Of a stretch of DNA of 12,857 bases, positions 7,403-12,857 are shown piece after piece. How positions within the stretch are numbered: the stretch's first letter is position 1; every line of letters begins with the position of its first letter. The stretch comes from Trichomonas tenax (taxonomy: Eukaryota; Parabasalia; Trichomonadida; Trichomonadidae). The notes beneath the pieces were generated by a model that worked only from the letters and a program-made list of their open reading frames with translations, did not search any database and was not told the DNA's origin. The position numbers were made by a program, and so were the translations under genes. The stretch spans positions 1 through 12,857 of the forward strand of contig JALKBU010001306.1 of assembly GCA_023091735.1 (NCBI GenBank), given 5' to 3'.

Positions 7403-7721
7403 ACTTGTGGACTGCAACTGAATAATACTTTAAGAATACTCAACATGTTTCTATTTAATGTATAAAAATTGATTTCATATGAATTTTTAAAATTATAGTT
7501 TCTGAGCTTCTAAATTCAACAGTACTCCTATTGCAGAATTTCACATTATAAAATCATCGAATATCACAAATAATTGATATATAAAATTAATTTTGAACTT
7601 TCTCTAGGCATATAAGTTCTGATAGATCTAAGTATTTAATTCCTAGAAGATTAAATTGCTCTTGACTCAGATATATATTAAATTTGCCACCAATGTATTT
7701 CAGTGTATTTTTATCGTCGTG
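7403..7721. other. Spacer between the tandem gene copies
   Basis: This is 319 bases of AT-rich DNA. No gene, strong hairpin or RNA feature was seen. Homology to the upstream copy resumes near 7722 (TGGTAAATTT), just before the pseudogene, so part of the 5' leader was duplicated too. Confidence 0.4.
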
Positions 7722-7745
7722 GCTGGTAAATTTATTTTCTTGGAA

Positions 7746-8243
7746 ATGCATAATTCAATCAGTAAACCAGATAAAGCAACTTTTGATTCCATTTTCGATG
7801 AAATACAGGAATTCGCGAAGTAAAGGGATTCAGAGGCAGTTCCAGAACGTGGAAAAGTTGTAGCAAAAAATTTGAAATCATAGAAAGCCTCTGAACGCCA
7901 CTAAACAAGCCTGCGATAGCAATAACATCGAAATATGGTAAGAGTATTACTAAAGACCTAGAAAAGCAACGAACAAAAGAAAATGCTTAAGGGTTTAAAG
8001 CGAAAGATTCGAGAGCTTATGAGCTAATTAAGAGATATCACGGCAAAGTTCCAAGCGATGGCATTTTAGTTGGTTTGATCATCGTACTTAAAGAAAAAAT
8101 TGTTTTTAATAAAGTTGATCCAATTCAAAATTCCACGTTAAGCTACGAGAACCATAGATGCAATTTACAAGTTCATTGAAGGAAATTATGATGTTTTTGA
8201 AGAAGCTTTTAAAAATGTCACATGATGTGAATGGGAAAGATAA
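7746..8243 (+). pseudogene. Decayed tandem copy of the 6893-7402 gene
   Basis: This region aligns with 6893-7402 over nearly its full length. Conserved segments include FDSIFDEIQEFAK, KPAIAITSKYG, GFKAKDSRAYELIKRYH and IYKFIE. It is broken by in-frame stops at 7821-7823 (TAA), 7892-7894 (TGA), 7988-7990 (TAA) and 8223-8225 (TGA). Frameshifts lie near 7866-7872 and in the region 8115-8150. The position matching the parent ATG reads TTG at 7740; an ATG at 7746 continues in frame only to the first stop. It ends 47 bases before the 3' end of the minus-strand gene at 8290. The multiple independent lesions make translation as a full protein very unlikely. Confidence 0.88.
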
Positions 8244-8289
8244 AATTATTAGAAAAAATAGTAAGTAACACATTTTATTAACAATACAA

Positions 8290-9441
8290 TTAGTTATCAG
8301 ACGAGAATTTGTATCTCTTGACTGTCTGAGTAGAGACTGTTGAGAAAGATTTTCCAGTTTGTGTGATAAACGGTCCATCTTTTTGTTCAATGGAGTTAGG
8401 ATTATCTTTTTGTCGATTCTTTGGAACAGAAAGTGGCTGTGATTTGAAGTTCGTGTCCATATCAACTAACTTTCTTTCGTTGTTTTCAACAGCGAGCTTA
8501 AGATTCTCGATAAGTGCTGTGTGTGTGAGAATTATCTTTTGGCGTTGCCTCTCAGCTTTTTCTTCAAGGCAACTTCGCTGTTTTTCGTGTTCAACAGCGA
8601 GTTTATCCCTCTGCTGTTGGTTACAGATGTCGAAATTCTGTCTGTTAACTTTGCTCTCTTCAATGTCCATTTTGTCCGCTTGTTCTTTAATTTCTGCTGC
8701 TTCTGTGTATCTTTTCGATGAAAGTAAACTTTTTTCGATCTGACGCAAATTCAAGTACTGCTGTGATCTTTTGATGAATCGTGCAGGTAATTCCTCTGGA
8801 ATAGATTTGTTAAAAGCATCGAGTTGCTGCTGATAACTTTCTTCGAACTGTTTTACTTCTTCAAGATACTTTTGATTGAACTCTACCAACTCTTGGTCTC
8901 GGTTTTGCTCTTCTTTCGTTAAAGCATCCACTGATCTCTTGTATAAATCTTGTTGATGCTCCCACTTGTCAACTCTTGTGTTATCCTTCTTGCATTTGAG
9001 GTGCATCTCGTAGAGGTACTGATAGACATCTTCGTAATTCTGTGCGCGCCTGAAATCTTCGTTTTTGATGCATTCTTGCTTCTTGTGGGCGCAAACAGGA
9101 ATAAGATATGGAACAAGTTTAGCTTGGCTCGGTTTAAGCTTCTTTCCGGCAATCAGAGAGTCCAATGTCGTTTCTAGTAATTCTGGTTCAGGTCTATGCG
9201 TATCACCGCCTTTTCCGGTCAAAAATTCTTTCTCTTTCTCGGATTTGATGCAGTCCATGACCTCTGTCATCTTGCTTTGTATTTGTTTGACGAGTGTGAC
9301 ATTTCCCGCCGCAATTGCAGCGTCTTTTTGCTTGATAAGGCCATCATAGACCCCGAATAACTGTTCAGGAGGAATCTCGTCGGCTGGAGTCCCGTTTAAA
9401 ACCTCTTGGAGCCAGTCTTTCTCGACCTCCTCCCCAGACAT
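8290..9441 (-). CDS. Coiled-coil protein with UVR-like helical repeats
   Basis: The 383-residue product runs from the ATG at 9441 to TAA. Residues 1-70 are acidic and helical (PPEQLFGVYDGLIKQKDAAI, about 24-43). Residues 100-150 (LVPYLIPVCAHKKQECIKNE, then DFRRAQNYEDVYQYL) and 236-260 (EKSLLSSKRYTEAAEIKEQA) contain helix-turn-helix pieces resembling UVR motifs. Long charged coiled coils cover about 165-215 and 230-330, rich in Glu, Gln, Lys and Arg. The last 50 residues are Ser/Thr/Pro-rich and basic, with no fixed structure evident. No catalytic motif, signal peptide or membrane segment is visible. Similar coiled-coil proteins are abundant in trichomonads and are often assumed to be cytoskeletal; that role is inference. 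GC content is noticeably higher than in the flanking intergenic DNA. The gene's 3' end faces the pseudogene at 7746-8243. Confidence 0.85.
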   Translation of the reverse strand: MSGEEVEKDWLQEVLNGTPADEIPPEQLFGVYDGLIKQKDAAIAAGNVTLVKQIQSKMTEVMDCIKSEKEKEFLTGKGGDTHRPEPELLETTLDSLIAGKKLKPSQAKLVPYLIPVCAHKKQECIKNEDFRRAQNYEDVYQYLYEMHLKCKKDNTRVDKWEHQQDLYKRSVDALTKEEQNRDQELVEFNQKYLEEVKQFEESYQQQLDAFNKSIPEELPARFIKRSQQYLNLRQIEKSLLSSKRYTEAAEIKEQADKMDIEESKVNRQNFDICNQQQRDKLAVEHEKQRSCLEEKAERQRQKIILTHTALIENLKLAVENNERKLVDMDTNFKSQPLSVPKNRQKDNPNSIEQKDGPFITQTGKSFSTVSTQTVKRYKFSSDN

Positions 9442-9478
9442 TATTCAAATAACGTGCAAATATAAACTTTTTAATTGG

Positions 9479-9508
9479 AAAAAATAGCGCGACTGGGATC
9501 GAACCTGC
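9479..9508 (-). other. tRNA T-arm-like remnant with Pol III B box and T6 tract
   Basis: On the minus strand, GGTTCGATCCC (9495-9505) fits the B-box/T-loop consensus GGTTCGANNCC. The T arm 9492-9508 has stem GCAGG/CCAGT with one mismatch and one G-U. CGCGCTA (9485-9491) and then six T residues (9479-9484) follow, like a tRNA 3' end and Pol III terminator. No matching acceptor half, D arm or anticodon arm is found upstream, so this is not a complete tRNA. It may be a tRNA-derived remnant or chance. Confidence 0.3.
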
Positions 9509-10130
9509 GGTTTTATTATTAAGATTATGTGTCAAAACAAACTTTACGTGTCAAATATATCTCTTCTCCCATAATGAGTTATAGCACTTCTTTCTTTTGT
9601 TATTGAAATTAAGTCGCTCGAGATTGCTCAATGTCTTTTGGAACATGGAGTAAGTGACAGCATGAAAGTCATCATTATGAATTTATCTTTTTTGATGGAC
9701 ATCATAATCATCACAATTAACTTTATTTGATTATCACTATTATTTAGTTACAATCAACCTCAATTGATCATCACTGTGATATTGAATCAATTAAGCTAAT
9801 TTAATCATTTCAATAATTTGGTATGAAACAATCTCTTTGTCATACAATTTAAATTGCCCCTTTGATTGCTATTGAAATGAAATCTCTGTGCATAGTTCAA
9901 TTCAATTTGATTCCATTCAGAAGTTGTCCATCTTGATATCAATCATAAACATGAATTGTAATAATCTTTTTTGACTGAAATGAAACAATCTCATTTAAAT
10001 CACATGAACATTTAACTTAATTTGAATAACATAAATGGAATGAATATTAGATAATGCCGTTGATGAGGATATAATAAAAAGATTTTGATATACATATGAA
10101 ATTTAAATCTGTAAAATTAAAATAAGAAAA
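9509..10130. other. Gene-free AT-rich interval
   Basis: There is no credible gene. The DNA is of simple composition, with many ATCA/TGAT and CAATT words. TGACACGTAAAG-like (9542-9553) and TGACACATAATC-like (9522-9533) words on the minus strand resemble the promoter motif upstream of other genes, but lie more than 80 bases from the ATG at 9441. Only short palindromes of 6-7 bp are visible. Confidence 0.4.
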
Positions 10131-11558
10131 TTAGTTAAACTTTGGCCATGTCTCATCTTGAACATATTTCTGGCCTGTTTGAGCACAGATAACAGCTGTG
10201 TAAACTTCCTTTGTTAGGTACATCGCGTGGTGAACATCAGTGATATAGAAAGAGATTTTATCCATCACCTTGAAGTCGATTGTTTTAGCATCGAAGCACC
10301 ACTTGTGCAATAGCTTGTTTTCGTAATCATAATGGCATATGACTATTGCCATATCTTTTACAGCAACAGTGAAATAGCCACGCTTGTCTGCGTTGCACTC
10401 TGGGCCGAAATTAAGAGATTTGACACCGTCCATATCTCTTTCGTAGAAGTGCGATGAATTGGCCATCAACACTAATGGACTTTCTTTGATGCCTTCAAGC
10501 CGAGAAACAACTTTGCGTTGAAGCATTGTTAATCCATAAATGTTTGCACAGAAAGCGCCAAACACATCGTGAGATCTGAAATGGCACGTCATGAAGAGCT
10601 GATTCTTCTGGATGATGAAATCAATGTCAGTCAAACATGGGGGATTTGGTGATTCGATGTCTTTATCGATCCATAAAGAAATGTATGCTTGTATTGTGGC
10701 AACGTCTTTCTTGATTTTCTCGATCGTTGCATCAAGGTGGCGGCTGTTGCCATATGTGTACGAAAGTCCTTCTGGAACCTCAGATGAGATTATTTCTGGA
10801 ATATAATGTTCAAGGAATGCTTCATCAATTGGAAACTCCGTCGCTGTCTTGATTGTGTCTCTCTTTCTGTTCTCTGCTTCAAGAACATAAACAAAATCGA
10901 TGAGCTCGTAATAGGATTCACCAATGGAGTTCCTTTTCTTGAAATCACCGAATTCATTAATCTTATGAAGAGCTTTCTACCACAATCTCTGGAGATCATT
11001 GTCTCTTATGATGTATTCGGCATTCTCTGATGGGAAATGGTTACTCTGCTGGTTGAATTCGTACTTATAAAATGCTAATTCGATGGGTCTCGGAGGAACA
11101 TCGCAAACCTTGTGTATTGTATCAAATAGCTCTTTCTCGTTGCCGAAATCTATGAAATAGACGTGATCTTTGAACCTTTCAACGAAAGTTTTCATCATTG
11201 GTTCAACTTCAACGGTCATATTTTGTTCTAGTTGGTGTTTGATATCGTTAAACTGATCAGAGCCGTATGTGAAGATTGTTCGAACCAGTTTACTCGCTTT
11301 ATTCATATCATTACCGTAGAAAATGTAAGAACTTGAATTATTTGTGAGAAAAGAGTTCAAAACAATGTATTTCATGCCATCGAACGCGTACAGATTTCCG
11401 ATTGCCATCAATGATTGCATGTCAGATTCACTCAGCGGAGATTTTTGAATCAATTCTTCAATAGAATTGCGCTTTGACCAATATGTAACAAGTCCGGTTT
11501 TGTTCAACATAGTGATCTGCTGCTTGAAATAGAAAGGAAACTCAGGAATCGAAGCCAT
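10131..11558 (-). pseudogene. MtrA-like / thymidylate synthase-like / DUF4346 fusion gene, interrupted by one in-frame TAG
   Basis: One frame of 475 codons runs from the ATG at 11558 (an in-frame ATG at 11600 adds 14 residues) to TAA. Its only lesion is a TAG at 10977-10979, codon 194. Residues 5-155 resemble MtrA (methanopterin S-methyltransferase subunit A): PEFPF, LVTYWS, IGNLYAFDGMKYIVLN, YGND, FVERFKDHVYFIDF. The central domain (about 186-380) is thymidylate-synthase-like. PPC (306-308) fits the nucleophile Cys, and RSHD (328-331), Asn339 and His370-x-Tyr372 match E. coli C146, R166/S167/D169, N177 and H207/Y209. The spacings C to R (20) and D to N (8) are identical. Residues 385-475 match DUF4346 (RGYFTVAV, CHYDYENKLL, HHAMYL, KYVQDE). 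The family is mainly archaeal; its substrate is not settled. The 281 codons after the TAG are undamaged, so this may be a recent nonsense mutation, an allele, a sequencing error or readthrough. As read, translation stops after 193 residues. Confidence 0.8.
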
Positions 11559-11609
11559 ATTTTTAAAATAAAATCTACCATAAAATTGAATGCTAATCAT
11601 ATTGGACAG

Positions 11610-11659
11610 ATCTTGGATAACATAGCACCATAAGATGAAGTTGTACTGTGATTTCAGTT
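11610..11659. repeat. Orphan hairpin arm, inverted partner of 11835-11882
   Basis: This stretch is an imperfect reverse complement of 11835-11882, so the two could form a stem of about 48 bp enclosing the hairpin at 11688-11803. Its right part, 11630-11659, is a homologous copy of the right arm of the hairpin at 11835-11917 (25 of 30 identical) and resembles the hairpin 1 right arm at 4726. No left arm of its own is found within 100 bases upstream. Confidence 0.75.
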
Positions 11660-11687
11660 CATAGCGCAGTATGAAAGTGATAATTTG

Positions 11688-11803
11688 ATGATTCTAGACT
11701 TTGTGAGAAAATCAGGAAACATTGATGCTAAACCGATTGTCCATTGATGGGTAGTGGGCATAGCATCAGTATTTCTTGATATTCCCACATTGTCTAAAAT
11801 CAT
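11688..11803. repeat. Long imperfect hairpin (42-43-nt arms)
   Basis: Segment 11688-11730 pairs with 11762-11803 at about 34 Watson-Crick plus 2 G-U positions, with one bulged T and scattered mismatches, around a 31-nt loop. The apical part joins ATTGATGCT to AGCATCAGT. It resembles the array hairpins in size but shares no obvious sequence with them. Confidence 0.85.
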
Positions 11804-11834
11804 AAATTATCAGCACTTTTCTTTTGCTTTTTTG

Positions 11835-11917
11835 CTGAAATCACAGTTCTTCTCCATCATATGGTGCTGTGTCATCCTAGATATATCAAATATGATGGAG
11901 CAGAACTGTGATTTCAG
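11835..11917. repeat. Near-perfect hairpin (27-nt arms), homologous to hairpin 1 of the array
   Basis: Segment 11835-11861 pairs with 11891-11917 at 26 of 27 positions, with a 29-nt loop. From 11890 the right arm matches hairpin 1 (4726 onward) at 24 of 31 positions, beginning with the identical ATATGATGGAGC. The left flank is also similar (T-rich, then GCTGAAATCAC against GCTCAAATCAT). It directly abuts the stop codon of the transposase remnant. Confidence 0.92.
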
Positions 11918-12142
11918 TTAAAAACTATTTTGGGGCTGACATGTAAAGTTCCAAATCTGAAACTTGTCAGGGATCCTTTTTCGAGCACGACACATTATTT
12001 CTTTCATAAAGTAACTTCTGGGGCCAGATTGTAACATTCTTGCAATGACACAGTCAAATGGTTGAAGAATATGAGTCATATGACTTGGATATGTCAATAT
12101 TATGATTTTGCTTTGTTTCAATATTAACATTGCAGTTAGTAA
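11918..12142 (-). mobile_element. DDE-superfamily transposase remnant (pogo/Tigger/mariner-like)
   Basis: A 75-codon open stretch, with an internal ATG at 12130, encodes YPSHMTHILQPFDCVIARML. This fits the conserved LPxHTTHxLQPLDVxVF region near the end of DDE_1-type endonucleases of pogo/Tigger and related Tc1/mariner elements. The catalytic DDE residues upstream are absent; the frame ends at a TAA at 12143-12145, where a hairpin (12138-12206) intervenes. The remainder of the element is not in view. It is a dead fragment. Its end coincides with the hairpin at 11835-11917, which may mark an insertion or rearrangement boundary. Confidence 0.65.
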
Positions 12143-12206
12143 TTAGATGTTCGCATTCCTCGAGTCTTCGCCTCGAGTTCTACGAACATCTTTTTATATA
12201 ATTACT
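12138..12206. repeat. Three-part stem-loop with GC-rich tip
   Basis: The outer stem AGTAATT (12138-12144) pairs with 12200-12206. The middle stem AGATGTTCG (12145-12153) pairs with 12183-12191. The tip CTCGAG (12159-12164) pairs with 12172-12177 around a 7-nt loop. An 8-nt bulge of T/A lies on the 3' side. That gives 22 bp in total, at the upstream end of the transposase remnant. It could be a foldback insertion or a structured RNA. Confidence 0.75.
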
Positions 12207-12248
12207 GAAATCACAAATTACAAAACGAGTAATTTATTAATACTAATA

Positions 12249-12500
12249 TTTACGGCAAAAATAATTTTACAAGTTAGGGTCCCCCCCATATAAAAATAAA
12301 TTTTAGAATTACTTACAAATTAACGTTAAAATTGATTGTAAAACTAATGACTTTATAAAATGTATTCAGTTTTGAAAATAATTTACGGCAAAAATAATTT
12401 TACAAGTTAGGTGCCATCCCCCATATGGAAAATAAAATTTTAGAATTTGCTTTCAAAATTAACGTTAAAATTGATTTTAAAACTAATGACTTTATAAAAT
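12249..12500 (+). repeat. Two-copy direct repeat, period about 133 bases
   Basis: Copy 1 (12249-12361) and copy 2 (12382-12500) both begin TTTACGGCAAAAATAATTTT and end AACTAATGACTTTATAAAAT. They share most of the sequence between, including TTAACGTTAAAATTGATT. The least conserved part is a C-run (GGGTCCCCCCC in copy 1, GTGCCATCCCCC in copy 2). No coding potential is seen. It lies downstream of the gene entering at the right edge. Confidence 0.88.
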
Positions 12501-12506
12501 CTACTA

Positions 12507-12542
12507 TACCAGGTAACTAGATTACCAGGTAATACCAGGTAA
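12507..12542 (+). repeat. Three copies of TACCAGGTAA
   Basis: The decamer occurs exactly at 12507-12516, 12523-12532 and 12533-12542, the last two head to tail. It follows the 133-base repeat directly and could be a protein-binding iteron or expanding simple sequence. Confidence 0.8.
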
Positions 12543-12611
12543 AAAAAATTTTAGGACAAGGATTTTTTACAAACGCCAAAAAACTACTAAAATTGATTTG
12601 GCGCTTTGCGT

Positions 12612-12660
12612 GAGCCGTTCGGCTCTGAATCCAAAGGATTCCCGGGAACCCGGAGGGTTC
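12612..12660. repeat. Three consecutive tight GC-rich hairpins
   Basis: GAGCC (12612-12616) pairs with GGCTC (12621-12625) over a 4-nt loop. GAATCC (12627-12632) pairs with GGATTC (12636-12641) over AAA. GAACCC (12646-12651) pairs with GGGTTC (12655-12660) over GGA. All stems are perfect and lie almost end to end in very AT-rich surroundings, about 120 bases beyond the stop of the minus-strand gene at 12781. A structured 3' end, terminator or recognition structure is possible. Confidence 0.85.
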
Positions 12661-12780
12661 TTTAGCAGAAAATGTTTAAAATTTGATGTTTTATGTTACT
12701 TTATAAGTCAAGATTAGGATTTGTGGGGTAAGAAATTTTGAAAAATAATTTTAGTGAAAACGAGAGAAATTTATTTAGAT

Positions 12781-12857
12781 TTAATTAACCCTATGCCAAG
12801 CGTAAACAGTAATGTATGGAGGCATGTAATCAGTACCTGAACCAGTGTCGGCAGTGT
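12781..12857 (-). CDS. C-terminal end of a phage tail-collar/fibre-like protein (partial)
   Basis: The last 24 codons of a frame entering from the right edge end in TAA at 12781-12783. The tail GTDYMPPYITVYAWHRVN carries the MPPYxTVYAWxR ending typical of tail-collar/short tail-fibre-like proteins of phages, also found in mobile or virus-derived elements. Only 24 residues are visible, so the assignment rests on one motif. In a protist genome this suggests a Maverick/Polinton-like or other virus-derived element, or a laterally acquired gene. The unusual repeats at 12249-12660 lie just downstream of it. Confidence 0.55.
   Translation of the reverse strand, partial: TADTGSGTDYMPPYITVYAWHRVN

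Noticed and set aside
8106..8465. 119-codon minus-strand frame
   Set aside because: It is antisense to the pseudogene at 7746-8243 and overlaps the 3' end of the coiled-coil gene in another frame. No protein character.
8363..9349. Several plus-strand frames of 66-126 codons
   Set aside because: Antisense shadows of the 383-residue coiled-coil gene; Cys/Ser/Leu-rich translations typical of the reverse of Glu/Lys/Gln-rich helices.
10977..10979. TAG as a reassigned sense codon
   Set aside because: The intact genes here contain no in-frame TAG in over 1,600 codons, and TAG ends the beta-helix gene at 434. Local mutation is simpler. The case is not airtight, because a TAA follows five codons after that TAG.
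12092..12106. TGTCAATATTATG shared between hairpin 2 (near 4798) and the transposase remnant, as a possible small-RNA target site
   Set aside because: A 13-base match of A/T-rich sequence is expected by chance in a window of this size and composition.

Overview
The window looks like nuclear DNA of an AT-rich, intron-poor, flagellated protist, most likely a parabasalid close to Tritrichomonas or Trichomonas. Three genes support this: a flagellar-base CFAP410 orthologue, a one-pass membrane protein with Cys-rich parallel beta-helix repeats, and a helical coiled-coil protein of a style common in trichomonads. Genes are single-exon, lie on both strands, and use TAA, TGA and TAG as stops. The species assignment is inference; there is no rRNA or other marker here. 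LAYOUT. 1-433: short repeats and little else. 434-1729 (-): beta-helix membrane protein. 1730-1855: divergent promoter region. 1856-2479 (+): CFAP410. 2714-4156 (-): armadillo-type helical protein. 4157-6892: about 2.7 kb with no credible gene. Within it, 4661-5607 holds eight consecutive long imperfect hairpins. 6893-7402 (+): small basic protein, followed at 7746-8243 by a decayed tandem copy. 8290-9441 (-): coiled-coil protein. 9479-9508: a tRNA T-arm-like remnant. 10131-11558 (-): a thymidylate-synthase-like fusion protein whose frame is broken by one TAG. 11610-11917: a second group of long hairpins. 11918-12142 (-): remnant of a DDE transposase. 12138-12660: another hairpin, tandem repeats and three tight GC-rich hairpins. 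12781-12857 (-): the last 24 codons of a protein ending like phage tail-collar/fibre proteins. MAIN POINTS. (1) The eight-hairpin array has arms of 14-43 nt, mostly short loops and gaps of 28-44 nt, with different sequences in each hairpin. It resembles a polycistronic small-RNA precursor cluster. Its first hairpin is homologous to the hairpin at 11835-11917 and to an orphan arm at 11630-11659, so at least one sequence family has dispersed members. (2) The gene at 10131-11558 joins an MtrA-like domain, a thymidylate-synthase-like domain with all key catalytic residues at canonical spacing, and a DUF4346 domain. This is an archaeal-type architecture, notable because Trichomonas vaginalis is known for lacking classical thymidylate synthase. 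(3) A near-palindromic motif, TGWCATGTAAA, lies 21-28 nt before three start codons and 30 nt before the hairpin array. No functional link between the genes can be read from the sequence; they look like independent single-gene units.
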